Assembly: GCF_007923355.1 (NCBI RefSeq)
Contig: NZ_VOGO01000003.1
Coordinates: forward strand, 186,001-250,000
Source of the DNA: Falsiphaeobacter marinintestinus
GTDB lineage: Bacteria; Pseudomonadota; Alphaproteobacteria; Rhodobacterales; Rhodobacteraceae
DNA: 64,000 nucleotides
Direction: 5' to 3'
The notes beneath the pieces were generated by a model. That model saw only the letters and a program-made list of their open reading frames with translations, was not told where the DNA came from and made no database searches. Made by a program: the position numbers and the translations under genes. Positions 49,146 through 59,326 of the stretch are shown piece after piece. Within the stretch, counting starts at the first letter, position 1, and each line of letters begins with the position of its first letter.

Positions 49146-49796
49146 ATGGAAGAAACCTTTTGGCAGGAACGGTGGCGCGAGGGGCGCATCGGGTTTCACG
49201 AGGCCAAGGCCAACCGGCTTCTGGAGGCGCATTTTCCGGCTCTTGGGCTGACTGCTGGGAATACGGTGTTTGTCCCGCTGTGCGGCAAGTCACTGGATCT
49301 GGACTGGCTGCTGGGGCAGGGGCTGCGCGTGGTTGGAATTGAATTCAGCGAAGAGGCCGTGAAAGAGGTCTTTACCCGGTTAGGGCTGGATCCGGTTGTT
49401 CAGGATGTTGGGGGCCTGAAACGCTATGAAAACGGGGATCTGGTGATTTTTGTCGGTGATATCTTTGCGTTGACGCGCGACCTGCTTGGCCCAGTCGCCG
49501 CCGTTTATGATCGGGCCGCAGTGGTGGCGATGGCTCCGGAAGACCGGGCGCGCTATGCCGCCCATACCAGCGATCTTTCAGGCACAGCGCAGCAGCTGGT
49601 GATCACCTTCGACTATGATCAGAGTCGGATGAGCGGACCGCCCTTCGCCGTGAACGCGGATTACGTGGCCGATCTGTACGGGAAGCCCTATGGGATCAAC
49701 CGACTTGAACGCAGCGACATCAAGGGTCCGATGGGCGAGCGCACTGGCGGCGGGGCTGAGGAAGTCTGGCTTATAACCGCACGCACCGACGACTGA
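49146..49796 (+). CDS. tpm: Thiopurine S-methyltransferase family protein
   Basis: 216 residues. TPMT signatures are FWQERWREGRIGFHEAKAN at the start, TVFVPLCGKSLDLDWLLGQG as SAM motif I, and AAVYDRAAVVAMAPEDR. Bacterial members methylate thiopurines and also selenium and tellurium compounds. The ATG at 49146 gives the family's usual N-terminus; an upstream in-frame codon at 49068 would add 26 atypical residues. It is convergent with amt. Confidence 0.92.
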   Translation: MEETFWQERWREGRIGFHEAKANRLLEAHFPALGLTAGNTVFVPLCGKSLDLDWLLGQGLRVVGIEFSEEAVKEVFTRLGLDPVVQDVGGLKRYENGDLVIFVGDIFALTRDLLGPVAAVYDRAAVVAMAPEDRARYAAHTSDLSGTAQQLVITFDYDQSRMSGPPFAVNADYVADLYGKPYGINRLERSDIKGPMGERTGGGAEEVWLITARTDD

Positions 49797-49802
49797 GCCG
49801 TT

Positions 49803-49836
49803 TCAAAACCAAAACGGGCCCCATGAAGGGGCCCGC
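49803..49836 (-). terminator. Rho-independent terminator after amt
   Basis: On the minus strand, GCGGGCCCC-TTCA-TGGGGCCCG is followed by TTTTGGTTTTG. It lies just after the amt stop and also separates the convergent tpm. Confidence 0.75.
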
Positions 49837-49858
49837 AGGTATTCGGTTTCCAAGGGCT

Positions 49859-51040
49859 TTAGCTGGTGATGTCGTAGGCGCGTTCGCCATGCACATCCAG
49901 GTCAAGCCCGTTGGTTTCGGTTTCCAGATCCACCCGCATCGGGGTGATCATTCCGACGACCTTGATCAGGACGAAGGTCACGACGATGGTGAAGATGCCG
50001 ACCACGGCCAGACCGCCGAACTGGGCGGCAAAGGTGCCAGCCCCGAATACCGCGATCATGATCGTGCCGAAGATGCCGCCGACGCCGTGGACCGCGAACA
50101 CATCAAGCGTGTCGTCGATCTTGATCTTCTGGCGGATCAGGGTCACGGCCTCCTGACACAGGACACCGGCGATGGCACCGATGATCAGCGCCTCGACCGG
50201 GCCAACAAATCCGCTGGCCGGGGTGATTGATGCGAGACCGGCAATGGTGCCGGTCACGGTGCCAACCAGCGAGGCTTTGCCGAACTTGATCTTTTCCCAC
50301 AACGCCCAGGTCAGCGAGGCGGTTGCGGCAGACAGGTGCGTGACCGTCAGCGCCATGGCCGCGCCACCATCTGCTGCCAGTTGCGAGCCGCCGTTAAAGC
50401 CGAACCAGCCGACCCACAGCATCGCCGCCCCGATCATCACATAGCCGGGATTATGCGGCGGTGTGGTGCGGTTCTTGCGCGGGCCAAGGAAGAACGCGAT
50501 CATCAGTGCCGCGATACCGGCCGTTTCATGAACCACGATGCCACCCGCGAAATCGCGCACGCCGATTTCACCAAAGATGCCGCCGTCGGACAGAATGCCG
50601 CCGCCCCATATCCAGTGGACCACGGGCGCATAACACAGCAGCATCCAGAGGCCCGAGAACAGCATGACAAAGCCAAATCCGACGCGTTCGACATAGGCGC
50701 CGACAATCAGCGCCGGGGTGATGATGGCAAAGGTCATCTGGAAGGCAAAGAACAGGATCTCGGGCAGGGTGCCCGCAAGGCTGTCGGCATCAATGCCGAG
50801 CAACAGAACCTTGTCGAGCCCGCCCCAAAGCCCGGAAGTGCCGCCGCCAAAGGCGATGGAATACCCGAACATCATCCAAAGAATGCTCATCAGGCAGGCA
50901 ATGGAAAAGCAGTGCATGAAGACGCTGAGCACATTTCGTGCCCGCACCAGACCGCCATAGAACAGCGCCAGACCCGGCAGTGTCATGAAAAGGACCAGGG
51001 CCGTGGCCACGATGATCCATGCTGTATCGGCTCCGTTCAT
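49859..51040 (-). CDS. amt: Ammonium transporter (Amt family)
   Basis: 393 residues, eleven predicted transmembrane helices. The twin-His pore residues are in TVTHLSAATASLTW and LDVFAVHGVGGIFGT. MTLPGLALFYGGLVRARNVL, the N-terminal signature, and WMMFGYSIAFGGG are present. No glnK gene is adjacent, unlike the usual glnK-amtB pair. Nitrogen control is plausible given ntrBC 2.5 kb away, and a 6 bp palindrome (51128-51144) lies upstream. Confidence 0.95.
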   Translation of the reverse strand: MNGADTAWIIVATALVLFMTLPGLALFYGGLVRARNVLSVFMHCFSIACLMSILWMMFGYSIAFGGGTSGLWGGLDKVLLLGIDADSLAGTLPEILFFAFQMTFAIITPALIVGAYVERVGFGFVMLFSGLWMLLCYAPVVHWIWGGGILSDGGIFGEIGVRDFAGGIVVHETAGIAALMIAFFLGPRKNRTTPPHNPGYVMIGAAMLWVGWFGFNGGSQLAADGGAAMALTVTHLSAATASLTWALWEKIKFGKASLVGTVTGTIAGLASITPASGFVGPVEALIIGAIAGVLCQEAVTLIRQKIKIDDTLDVFAVHGVGGIFGTIMIAVFGAGTFAAQFGGLAVVGIFTIVVTFVLIKVVGMITPMRVDLETETNGLDLDVHGERAYDITS

Positions 51041-51127
51041 GGGCCGCTCCTTCCCTCGTATTTATATGGTTGGAGCGGGTTCAATCGAATGCGGGGCGCG
51101 GAAAAAAGAGGCAATGGTGAGAAAGGG

Positions 51128-51144
51128 CGCATATTCCCTATGCG
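51128..51144. promoter_or_regulatory. Palindrome upstream of amt
   Basis: CGCATA-TTCCC-TATGCG, a perfect 6 bp dyad with a 5 bp spacer, 88 bp before the amt start. It is a candidate operator (for example for NtrC) but does not match a known consensus closely. No sigma54 promoter (TGGCAC-N5-TTGC) was seen in the 165 bp gap, which otherwise holds no gene. Confidence 0.35.
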
Positions 51145-51205
51145 TTTTGCCAAATGCTTAGCTTGCGTGCAGCTTTGGTTGCGGTGTGATGAATTTTTGG
51201 GCGAT

Positions 51206-51673
51206 TTACGAAAGCGCTGTGTCCAGCAAGGCCAATGCGTGATCGCGGGCCGCACGGCGGACGTTGTCACGGCCCAATGCGCCAAAGTCGATGGTTTCGG
51301 TGCGGGTGTCTGCGCCGATTTGGGCCAGACCGAAACACACCCGGCCTTCTGGCTTGAACTCAGATCCGCCGGGGCCTGCGATGCCGGTGATGGACACGGC
51401 CAGTTGTACCGGTGCGTGGGCCAGAGCGCCGTCCGCCATTTCGCGGGCAACCTGTTCGGACACGGCACCAAAGGTATCCAACGTTTGCGCGCGGACGCCC
51501 AGCATGTCTTGCTTGGCCTGATTGGTGTAGGTGATGAAGCCGCGTTCGACCACGTCGGACGACCCGGGTATGTCGGTCAATGCCGCGACGACCATGCCGC
51601 CCGTGCAGCTTTCTGCCGTGGCGATCATGACCTTGGCGTTGCGCGCCCGGTCCAGCAGGTCAGCAACGGTCAT
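51206..51673 (-). CDS. CinA family protein (nicotinamide-nucleotide amidase domain)
   Basis: 155 residues, equivalent to the C-terminal amidohydrolase domain of CinA (PncC), which converts nicotinamide mononucleotide to nicotinic acid mononucleotide. The active-site region VMIATAESCTGGMVVAAL and AVSITGIAGPGGSEFKPEG are present; there is no N-terminal MoCF-like domain. It begins within the pgpA stop (ATGA) in the ispDF-pgpA-cinA unit. Confidence 0.92.
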   Translation of the reverse strand: MTVADLLDRARNAKVMIATAESCTGGMVVAALTDIPGSSDVVERGFITYTNQAKQDMLGVRAQTLDTFGAVSEQVAREMADGALAHAPVQLAVSITGIAGPGGSEFKPEGRVCFGLAQIGADTRTETIDFGALGRDNVRRAARDHALALLDTALS

Positions 51674-52170
51674 AGGCCCAAGACTCCGTGGGCCAGCCCG
51701 GCCAGCACCAAAACACCGGCGGCGGCAAAAACCCCGGCGATCACGTCATCCAGCATCACGCCCAAAGCGTCGCCGCGTTTGTCGGCTGTTCCGATTGGGC
51801 CCGGTTTCAGGATATCGAACAGGCGGAACAGAACGAAAGCCGCGATCCAGCCGGGCCACAGGGCGGTGATGTCGATACCATGCTTCCAGGCCGGGTAGGA
51901 CAGCGGGAACAGGGCGATCAGCTGGCCGACCACTTCGTCAATGACAATTTCGGACGGATCGTGATTGTCTTGTCCTTCGGTCATCACCTGCGTGGCCCAG
52001 AGGCCAAAGATCAGCAAGGCGGCGGTGGCCAGCACGAGCAACGGGAAGCCGCCCAGCATATGCAACCCATAGCCCAGCGGCAGCGTGACCAGCGACCCCC
52101 AGGTGCCAGGCGCGGGGCGCAGGTAACCGACACCCAACACGGTGGCCGAAAGCTGAGCGAATTTCCTCAT
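51670..52170 (-). CDS. pgpA: Phosphatidylglycerophosphatase A
   Basis: Dephosphorylates phosphatidylglycerol phosphate at the inner membrane. The 166-residue protein has [20 protein letters not shown] at the N-terminus, [19 protein letters not shown] with the conserved Asp/Glu pair, and [20 protein letters not shown]. It overlaps ispDF upstream and cinA downstream (ATGA at both ends), so the three genes are translationally coupled. Confidence 0.94.
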   Translation of the reverse strand: MRKFAQLSATVLGVGYLRPAPGTWGSLVTLPLGYGLHMLGGFPLLVLATAALLIFGLWATQVMTEGQDNHDPSEIVIDEVVGQLIALFPLSYPAWKHGIDITALWPGWIAAFVLFRLFDILKPGPIGTADKRGDALGVMLDDVIAGVFAAAGVLVLAGLAHGVLGL

Positions 52171-53309
52171 GATCGCACCAATGCTGCAGTGGCGAGCGAG
52201 GCAATGCCTTCGCTGCGTCCGGTAAACCCAAGCCGTTCGGATGTCGTGGCCTTGACCGACACGGCGTCGGGTGAAAGCCCCATGATGTCAGCCATTTTCT
52301 GACGCATTGCAACGGCATGGGGGCCGATCTTGGGGTATTCGCAGACCAATGTGCAGTCGACATTGCTGATGCGATAGCCGCGCGATTGGGCCAGTTCCAC
52401 GGCGTGGCGCAGGAAAATCTCGCTCGCGGCGCCTTTCCATTGCGGATCAGAGGGCGGGAAATGCTGGCCGATATCGCCTTCGGCCAGCGCGCCATAGATT
52501 GCGTCTGTCACCGCGTGCATCCCGACATCGGCGTCGGAATGGCCCTGCAGTCCACGATCATGTGCGACCTCGACCCCGCACAGCGTCACGAAATCGCCGG
52601 GGCCAAACCTGTGCACATCATATCCATTGCCCAATCGTACATCCATGCTGTGCCCCAATATGCGTTCTGCCCGCACGAAATCTTCGGGTCGGGTGATTTT
52701 GATATTGTCTGCGTCGCCCGGCACGATGGCAACCGCGATTCCGGCGGCGCGGGCGACTTCGACGTCATCTGCTGCTTCGCCGGGATGGGCCGCATGGGCC
52801 GCACGGATGGCCTCATAGTGAAACCCTTGCGGGGTTTGCGCCGCGAAGAGGTGCGCGCGATCCTGCGTTCCGGTAACAAGACCGACATCGCCGGTCCAAA
52901 GCGCATCTGTGACGGGCAGGCCCGGGGCCGCGCCCTCGTGCTGATCCAATGCGGCGCAAATCGCATCAATCAGATCGGGAGTCACGCAGGGGCGCGCGAC
53001 ATCGTGGATCAGAACCTTGGTGATGCTGCGGTTTTGCAGCGCGTCGAGCCCGTTTCTGACCGAACCTGCGCGGTCAGTGCCGCCCTTGGTGAGAATCAGA
53101 TCGTTGCAGTCAGAGAACTCGGCCCATGCGTCGCGATCATCCTCGGCCAGAACCAGCATGATGTCGTCCACAGCGGAGGCGTTGCGAAAGCACGCCAACG
53201 TCCAGTCCGCGACCCGCTGCCCTGCAAGAGCGCGCCATTGTTTGGGCACGCCGCCGCCAGCCCTTTGACCGCGTCCGGCGGCAACGATCAGCGCAGCTGT
53301 TCTTTCCAA
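52167..53309 (-). CDS. ispDF: Bifunctional IspD/IspF (CDP-ME synthase and MECDP synthase)
   Basis: Two non-consecutive MEP-pathway steps in one 380-residue protein. The IspD half (1-220) has [20 protein letters not shown] and [16 protein letters not shown]. The IspF half (about 225-380) has [39 protein letters not shown] and the [16 protein letters not shown] segment. The fusion is common in alphaproteobacteria. Together with dxr it shows an MEP isoprenoid route. First gene of the ispDF-pgpA-cinA operon, divergent from dusB. Confidence 0.97.
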   Translation of the reverse strand: MERTAALIVAAGRGQRAGGGVPKQWRALAGQRVADWTLACFRNASAVDDIMLVLAEDDRDAWAEFSDCNDLILTKGGTDRAGSVRNGLDALQNRSITKVLIHDVARPCVTPDLIDAICAALDQHEGAAPGLPVTDALWTGDVGLVTGTQDRAHLFAAQTPQGFHYEAIRAAHAAHPGEAADDVEVARAAGIAVAIVPGDADNIKITRPEDFVRAERILGHSMDVRLGNGYDVHRFGPGDFVTLCGVEVAHDRGLQGHSDADVGMHAVTDAIYGALAEGDIGQHFPPSDPQWKGAASEIFLRHAVELAQSRGYRISNVDCTLVCEYPKIGPHAVAMRQKMADIMGLSPDAVSVKATTSERLGFTGRSEGIASLATAALVRS

Positions 53310-53529
53310 ACTCGGGCTCCTGAAAGATCGGGATGTGATTGCGGACCCTGTTTATGTGGTGATGTCAGGTGAAGCAATTCCCCACGTAAACTTGCCCAAA
53401 AATTAAGCACCTGATGTTAAGCTGGGCCTTTCGACGGCGCAGAACATTGTGCGTCCGCAGCATTCCCGATAGGAAAAATGCAATTGCACAAGGATTGGGC
53501 ACTTGGCCGCGCGTAAAGATAGCACACTT

Positions 53530-54486
53530 ATGTCTGTTCCCGTGGTGCTGGCCCCGATGGCCGGGATCACCGACCGACCGTTTCGCGATCTGGTCGCAGG
53601 GTTCGGCGCCGGGCTGGTGGTCAGCGAAATGGTGGCCAGTCAGGAAATGATCCAGGCCAAACCGGGGGTGCGCGAACGGGCCGAACTGGGGGCCGAGGTG
53701 GAAAACACCGCCGTCCAGATTGCCGGGCGCGATGCGTATTGGATGGCCGAAGCCGCCCGGCTGGTGGCCGATAAAGGCGCGCGGATCATAGATATCAACA
53801 TGGGCTGTCCGGCCAAAAAGGTCACGAATGGCTATTCGGGGTCGGCGTTGCTGAAGACCCCGGACCACGCGCTGAGCCTTATCGAGGCGGTGGTCGCGGC
53901 GGTCGATGTGCCGGTAACGTTGAAGACCCGGCTGGGCTGGGACGACGCTTTGCTGAACGCCGCGGACGTGGCGCGGCGCGCCGAAGGGGCAGGGGTGCAG
54001 ATGGTGACGATTCACGGCCGCACCCGCTGTCAGTTCTATAAGGGATCGGCGGATTGGGCGGCGATTGCAGATGTGAAATCGGCTGTCGGCATTCCGGTGA
54101 TTGCCAACGGCGATATTGTCGATGCGCAGACGGCTGAAACCGCGCTTGCGCAATCTGGGGCCGATGGCGTGATGGTGGGACGCGGCGCGCAGGGACGGCC
54201 GTGGGTGTTGGCCGAAATTGCGCACCAGCTTTATGGCACGGCGATGCCCGAGATCCCGCAGGGCGAAGATCTGTCGGACATGGTTTGCGGACATTACGAA
54301 GCGATGCTGGGCTTTTATGGCGCAGATCTGGGCCTGCGGGTCGCGCGAAAGCATCTGGGCTGGTACATGGATACGGCAGGCACTGGCGCAGGGTTGCGCC
54401 GGGCGGTACTGACGGAAAAGACCCCGGCAAATGTACTGCGCCTGTTGCCCGATGCGCTAAGTAACACCGAGCAGGTGGCGGCATGA
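53530..54486 (+). CDS. dusB: tRNA-dihydrouridine synthase (NifR3/DusB)
   Basis: Flavin-dependent reduction of uridines in tRNA. VVLAPMAGITDRPFRDLVA is the FMN-binding start, DINMGCPAKKVTNGYSGSAL carries the catalytic Cys, and TIHGRTRCQFYKGSADW and VMVGRGAQGRPWVL follow. The ATG at 53530 gives 318 residues; an in-frame TTG at 53503 would add nine. It overlaps ntrB by 4 bp, reproducing the Rhodobacter nifR3-ntrB-ntrC operon. Confidence 0.94.
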   Translation: MSVPVVLAPMAGITDRPFRDLVAGFGAGLVVSEMVASQEMIQAKPGVRERAELGAEVENTAVQIAGRDAYWMAEAARLVADKGARIIDINMGCPAKKVTNGYSGSALLKTPDHALSLIEAVVAAVDVPVTLKTRLGWDDALLNAADVARRAEGAGVQMVTIHGRTRCQFYKGSADWAAIADVKSAVGIPVIANGDIVDAQTAETALAQSGADGVMVGRGAQGRPWVLAEIAHQLYGTAMPEIPQGEDLSDMVCGHYEAMLGFYGADLGLRVARKHLGWYMDTAGTGAGLRRAVLTEKTPANVLRLLPDALSNTEQVAA

Positions 54487-55565
54487 CCTCTGATTCCGTG
54501 ATCTGGGCGTCGTTGCCCGTACCTGCGTTTTTGATCGACGAATCCGATCTGATCATCGACGTGAATTCAGCAGGCGAAGGGTTTTTGAACGCCTCGAAGA
54601 AATCGATCACCGGCACACCCGCCTGGGATCTGATCGCGGTGGATGCCCCGATCGAAGAGGCGTTCGGCCGGGCCCGGATGAACGGCACGCCTTTGTTTGT
54701 CAATGACATCGATGTCGGATCGGGCAACCGTGCGCCGCTGCAATGCGCCATTCAGATCGCGCCGTTGATGGGAACAGAAGGCAAGATGATCATGATCATC
54801 TCGCCGCGTGAACTGGCCGGGCGCATGACGCAGAACCATTCGGTCAAATCCGCCGCCCAATCGGCCATCGGCATGGCCGAAATGCTGGCGCATGAGATCA
54901 AGAACCCGCTGGCAGGCATCACCGGCGCCGCGCAGCTGCTGAGCATGAACCTGAGCCAGGACGATCTTGAGCTGACCGACCTGATTGTCGCCGAAAGCCG
55001 GCGCATCGTGAAGCTGCTGGAGCAGGTCGAACAGTTCGGCAACCTGTCGGCACCGGATTTCAAGGCTGTGAATGTCCACGACGTTCTGGACCGCGCGCGC
55101 CGCTCGGCGTTGCTGGGGTTTGGCGCGCATATGAAGATCATCGAAGATTACGACCCGTCGCTGCCGCTGGCCTTCGGTGATCCGGATCAATTGCTGCAGG
55201 TGGTTCTGAACCTGTTGAAGAACGCCTCGGAGGCGGCTGACCCCAGGGGCGGCACCATCCGGATGCATACCTATTTTGAACACTCCTTCCGCCTGCGCCG
55301 CAGTGATGGATCGGGGCATTCTCTGCCGCTTCAGATCGAGATCATTGATGATGGTCCGGGCCTGCCGGAAAAGATCCGCGGCGATATTTTTGACCCGTTC
55401 GTGTCGGGCAAGGAAAACGGCACCGGGCTGGGTCTGGCGCTGGTGAGCAAGATTATCTCGGACCACGACGGCTGGATTTCAGTGACCTCGGTGCCCGGGC
55501 GCACCGTGTTTCGCCTGTCGCTGCCGCGTGTCCCACGTGACCATGTTAACAAGGAGACCGACTGA
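54483..55565 (+). CDS. ntrB: Nitrogen regulation sensor kinase NtrB
   Basis: Cytosolic histidine kinase that phosphorylates NtrC under nitrogen limitation, with PII control. The 360-residue protein has an N-terminal PAS domain (about 10-115), the H-box [20 protein letters not shown] with His137, and ATPase motifs [13 protein letters not shown] (N box), [15 protein letters not shown] and [12 protein letters not shown] (G boxes). It starts inside the dusB stop, and its last base overlaps the ntrC start. Confidence 0.96.
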   Translation: MTSDSVIWASLPVPAFLIDESDLIIDVNSAGEGFLNASKKSITGTPAWDLIAVDAPIEEAFGRARMNGTPLFVNDIDVGSGNRAPLQCAIQIAPLMGTEGKMIMIISPRELAGRMTQNHSVKSAAQSAIGMAEMLAHEIKNPLAGITGAAQLLSMNLSQDDLELTDLIVAESRRIVKLLEQVEQFGNLSAPDFKAVNVHDVLDRARRSALLGFGAHMKIIEDYDPSLPLAFGDPDQLLQVVLNLLKNASEAADPRGGTIRMHTYFEHSFRLRRSDGSGHSLPLQIEIIDDGPGLPEKIRGDIFDPFVSGKENGTGLGLALVSKIISDHDGWISVTSVPGRTVFRLSLPRVPRDHVNKETD

Positions 55566-56932
55566 TGGATGGAACTGTCCTGGTTGCCGATGATGACCGT
55601 ACGATCCGCACGGTTCTGACACAGGCGCTGACGCGTGCAGGGTGCAAGGTTCATGCGACGTCGTCGCTGACAACGCTGATGCGTTGGGTCGGTGAGGGCA
55701 AAGGCGACGTTGTGATCTCGGACGTGGTCATGCCGGATGGTAACGGATTGGAAATGCTGCCAAAAATCTCGCAGGATCGCCCCGGTTTGCCGGTGATCGT
55801 GATTTCGGCGCAGAACACCATCATGACAGCGATTCAGGCGGCCGAGGCCGAAGCCTATGATTACTTGCCCAAGCCCTTTGATCTGCCCGACCTGATGAAG
55901 CGCACGGCGCGGGCACTGGAACTCAAACGCCGTGCCCCAAGCGAGCCACGCGAAGATGTGGCCGACCGCCCTGACGAACTGCCGCTTGTCGGGCGCACGC
56001 AGGTCATGCAGGCGCTGTATCGGCTTGTTGCGCGGGTTATGAACACGGATCTTCCGGTGTTGATTTCTGGTGAAAGCGGGACCGGAAAGTCCCTGATCGG
56101 GCGTGCAATTCACGACTTCTCGGATCGGAGAACACTGCCATTTGTCACCGTGACAGCGGCCGACTTGCAGAATCTGGAAGGTCCGGCGCGGGTTCTGGCA
56201 CGGGTTAAAGGCGGGACCGTACTGATCGACGAAATTGCCGATATCGATGATGAAATTCAGGCCCGGATTGTCCGCATGATGGATGCGCCCGGAGACCACG
56301 TGCCACGGTTCATGGCGACCAGTCAGAGCGATCTGGGGGCCGCGATGGAAAGCGGGCGGGTACGGCAGGATCTGTATTATCGGCTGTGTGGCGCAACGAT
56401 CCATGTTCCGGCGCTGCGGGAGCGGGTTGATGACATCCCGCTGCTGGCCGAACATTTCCTGCAGCGCGCTGAACGCGATGGTGCGCCCAAGCGCCAGCTG
56501 AGCGATGAGGCGGAAGAGCTGTTTCGCGCCTATTCCTGGCCCGGGAACGTGCGGCAGCTGGAAAACGCAGTGCGCCGACTGGTGCTGACCAGCCGCGCGG
56601 ACGAGATCAACCGCTCCGAAGTTGAGATCGTTCTCGGATCGCAACCTGAAATGGAGCCGGTTCTGGGCGGAGTCGACCCTGAAAAGCTGTCGGCGTCGGT
56701 CGAGCGGCATCTGCGCCGATATTTCGACCTTCATGGCAACATGCTTCCACCTCCGGGGCTGTATGCGCGAATCCTGCGCGAGGTCGAACTGCCTCTGATC
56801 GAAATCGCGCTGGATGCGACGGGTGGGAATCAGGCGAAATGCGCCGATTTGCTGGGGATCAACCGAAATACCCTGCGTAAGAAAATCACTGATCTGGATA
56901 TTCAGGTGACACGGCGCCGCAAGTTGATGTAA
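55565..56932 (+). CDS. ntrC: Nitrogen regulation response regulator NtrC (lacks GAFTGA)
   Basis: 455 residues. Receiver domain with phospho-acceptor D53 ([17 protein letters not shown]), AAA+ domain from about 140 with Walker A GESGTGKS (169-176) and Walker [10 protein letters not shown] (219-227), and a C-terminal Fis-type HTH ([20 protein letters not shown]). Between about residues 200 and 216, where sigma54 activators carry GAFTGA, the chain is shortened and the motif absent. This matches Rhodobacter capsulatus NtrC, which works with sigma70 polymerase. Overlaps ntrB by one base. Confidence 0.96.
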   Translation: MDGTVLVADDDRTIRTVLTQALTRAGCKVHATSSLTTLMRWVGEGKGDVVISDVVMPDGNGLEMLPKISQDRPGLPVIVISAQNTIMTAIQAAEAEAYDYLPKPFDLPDLMKRTARALELKRRAPSEPREDVADRPDELPLVGRTQVMQALYRLVARVMNTDLPVLISGESGTGKSLIGRAIHDFSDRRTLPFVTVTAADLQNLEGPARVLARVKGGTVLIDEIADIDDEIQARIVRMMDAPGDHVPRFMATSQSDLGAAMESGRVRQDLYYRLCGATIHVPALRERVDDIPLLAEHFLQRAERDGAPKRQLSDEAEELFRAYSWPGNVRQLENAVRRLVLTSRADEINRSEVEIVLGSQPEMEPVLGGVDPEKLSASVERHLRRYFDLHGNMLPPPGLYARILREVELPLIEIALDATGGNQAKCADLLGINRNTLRKKITDLDIQVTRRRKLM

Positions 56933-56995
56933 AATCGTCACAGAAACGTGGCAAGCCAGTCTCAGCGCTGGTGAAGATCACGATATGTGGCGGTA

Positions 56996-57009
56996 CGTCG
57001 CGCAAGCGA
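56996..57009 (+). other. Short hairpin before ntrY
   Basis: GTCGC-GCAA-GCGAC is a perfect 5 bp stem with a GNRA-type loop in the 99 bp ntrC-ntrY gap, 22 bp upstream of the ntrY GTG. It could slow transcription or shape the ntrY leader. No T-tract, so not a terminator. No gene in the gap. Confidence 0.3.
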
Positions 57010-57031
57010 CACATCAGTATGAGGGCAGCAC

Positions 57032-59326
57032 GTGGCGAGTGGGTCACAAATCAGGCCATTTCCAGCGATAAGTCGCTGGCGACGCACGCGACGTGCGCGC
57101 AATATCGGCACATTGGGGCTGGTGATCCTTGGCCCCATTCTGGCCGGTCTCACGTTCCTTGTTCTGGGGCCGTTCGATCTGGGCGCGTCGACGCCAACGC
57201 TGCGATTCATTCTGTTGGCGGATTTCGTCTATGTTCTGTCTCTGGCCGCGATGGTTATGGCGCAGATCGGTCGTCTGATTGCGGCGCGGCGGGCCAAATC
57301 GGCGGGTTCCCGCCTACACCTCAGGCTGATCGGGGTGTTCACTCTGCTCGCCCTGATTCCGGCAGTGACAGTTGCCGTTTTTGCCGGCCTCACAGTGAAT
57401 ATCGGGCTTGAGGGCTGGTTTTCGGATCGGGTGCGACAGGTGGTGGGATCATCGCTGGCCGCCGCGCAGGCGTATGAAACCGAACACCGCGAAGATCTGG
57501 CCGAAGACGCAATTGCGCTGGCCCGATTCCTGGATAACGGGCGGCAGCTGTCGTTCTACATCAATGACGCCGAGCTGCGCCAGATGCTGGTGCAGGGGCA
57601 GAGCCAGATTCAGCGCGGTCTGCGCGAGGCTTACATTATCGATGGTACCGGCGAAATCCGGAACCGGGGCGAACATTCTTATCTGTTCAACTTTGAACGC
57701 CCTGATCCCAGCCATATCGAAGAGGCGACTTCGAATGATTTCATCATCATTCAGGATTGGAACAACAATGAATTCCGCGCCCTGGTACGGCTGAACGCGT
57801 TTCCGGACCGGTTTTTGTATGTCAGCCGCGAAGTCGACGGCGAAATCCTGAACCTGTTGGACGATACCAAGGAAACCGTGCTGCTGTATCAGCAATTGGA
57901 GCAGGAACGCGGACGCGTGCTGTTTGAATTTGGCCTGATTTACCTGGGCTTTGCGGTGATTTTGGTGCTGGCTGCGATCTGGTTGGGACTGTGGTTCGCC
58001 GAACGCCTGTCGCGCCCGGTGGGACGGCTGACAACGGCGGCGCAACGCGTTGGCGGCGGTGATCTGGATGTGCAGGTGGTCGAAGAAGAGGGCGATGACG
58101 AGATCGCCATGCTGAGCCGGTATTTCAACCAGATGACCAAGCAATTGAAGGCACAGCGCGAGACGCTTTTGGACAACACAAGCCAGATCGAGCGCCGCCG
58201 GCGTATGTTCGACTCTGTGCTGACATCCGTTACCTCGGGTGTTGTCGGACTTGACCCCAACGGGCGCGTGACCTTTGTGAACCGGTCTGCAAAACGCTTG
58301 CTGGACTGGTCGGGGGACGAACAATCGCTGGACCTGTCTGTTGCCGTGCCGGAATTCGGGCCGCTGTTTAGCAACCTAAAGCAGTCCTCGGCGGAGGTCA
58401 TGCAAGGTGAGGTCAAGGTCTCGCGGCAGGGCCGGTTGGAGAACCTGCTGGTGCGCATGGCCACGCGGCGCAACGAAGACGGCGGGTTGGAGGGCTATGT
58501 GGTGGCCTTTGACGACGTGACCGATCTGGTCAGTGCGCAAAGGATGGCGGCCTGGGGCGATGTCGCGCGTCGGATCGCACATGAGATCAAGAACCCGCTG
58601 ACCCCGATTCAGTTGAGTGCCGAGCGTATCAAACGTAAATTTGCGCCGCGTCTGGGTGAAGAAGATAGCGATCAGCTGGAATCGATGACGGATGTTATTA
58701 TTCGCCAAACCAATGACTTGCGGCGTATCGTCGATGAGTTTTCAAAGTTCGCGCGGATGCCCGAACCGGACCGGCGCAGTGAGGACCTGACAAAACTGGT
58801 CTCGGATGCCGTGTTGTTGCAGCAAGCCGGGCAACCCGATCTGAAAGTGGTGCCTGATTTGCCGGATACGGCGACCATGGCCGAGGTTGATGCAACAATG
58901 ATGTCTCAGGCCCTGACAAACCTGATCAAAAATGCGGGCGAAGCCATTGAAACCCTGAAGAAAAAGGGTGCACCCGAGGGTCTTGATCCGCAGATCCGGG
59001 TCAGTTTGTCGGAAACGGACACCGGATGCCTGATTACGATTGCGGACAACGGCATCGGCCTTCCAGAAGATCGCGCGCGCTTGTTTGAACCCTATGTGAC
59101 GACGCGCAATGAAGGCACCGGTTTGGGATTGCCCATTGTGAAGAAAATCATTGAAGAACACGGCGGTACGCTTGTTCTTGAAGATGCGCCGGTGTTTGAG
59201 GGCCAAAGCCATTTCGGCGCCATGGCGGTGATCCGTTTGCCGTTTACATCGCCCAGCCAAACCCAAAACGACGCGACACCGACACAGGTGGAACCAGTAG
59301 TAAAAGAGAAAGCAGGTCTGATATGA
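57032..59326 (+). CDS. ntrY: Membrane histidine kinase NtrY
   Basis: 764 residues. Two hydrophobic segments lie near residues 25-48 and 60-85, and a third begins near 100; a periplasmic region follows, then a further helix (FGLIYLGFAVILVLAAIWLG, about 300-320). Next come a HAMP domain (LSRPVGRLTTAAQRVGGGDL), a PAS domain (about 395-495), the H-box [20 protein letters not shown] with His517, and ATPase boxes LTNLIKNAGEAIE, DNGIGLP and GTGLGLPIVKKI. The GTG start has GAGGG upstream. Partner of ntrX, which overlaps its stop. Confidence 0.95.
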   Translation: MASGSQIRPFPAISRWRRTRRARNIGTLGLVILGPILAGLTFLVLGPFDLGASTPTLRFILLADFVYVLSLAAMVMAQIGRLIAARRAKSAGSRLHLRLIGVFTLLALIPAVTVAVFAGLTVNIGLEGWFSDRVRQVVGSSLAAAQAYETEHREDLAEDAIALARFLDNGRQLSFYINDAELRQMLVQGQSQIQRGLREAYIIDGTGEIRNRGEHSYLFNFERPDPSHIEEATSNDFIIIQDWNNNEFRALVRLNAFPDRFLYVSREVDGEILNLLDDTKETVLLYQQLEQERGRVLFEFGLIYLGFAVILVLAAIWLGLWFAERLSRPVGRLTTAAQRVGGGDLDVQVVEEEGDDEIAMLSRYFNQMTKQLKAQRETLLDNTSQIERRRRMFDSVLTSVTSGVVGLDPNGRVTFVNRSAKRLLDWSGDEQSLDLSVAVPEFGPLFSNLKQSSAEVMQGEVKVSRQGRLENLLVRMATRRNEDGGLEGYVVAFDDVTDLVSAQRMAAWGDVARRIAHEIKNPLTPIQLSAERIKRKFAPRLGEEDSDQLESMTDVIIRQTNDLRRIVDEFSKFARMPEPDRRSEDLTKLVSDAVLLQQAGQPDLKVVPDLPDTATMAEVDATMMSQALTNLIKNAGEAIETLKKKGAPEGLDPQIRVSLSETDTGCLITIADNGIGLPEDRARLFEPYVTTRNEGTGLGLPIVKKIIEEHGGTLVLEDAPVFEGQSHFGAMAVIRLPFTSPSQTQNDATPTQVEPVVKEKAGLI

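Noticed and set aside
49004-49189. 61-codon minus-strand frame between the ratA-type gene and tpm
   Set aside because: No ribosome-binding site, unremarkable composition, and it overlaps the tpm start region.
50336-51898. 520-codon open frame on the plus strand
   Set aside because: It runs antisense through amt, cinA and pgpA. Its product is low in hydrophobic order and His/Gln/Arg-rich, the typical look of a shadow frame.
53440-53530. NtrC-like site (TTGCACAAGGATTGGGCAC) before dusB
   Set aside because: The half-sites GCAC and GGGC are not symmetric and the match to the NtrC consensus is weak.
55331-56941. 536-codon open frame on the minus strand
   Set aside because: It lies antisense to ntrB/ntrC, has no family motifs and follows from the GC-rich codon bias of the real genes.
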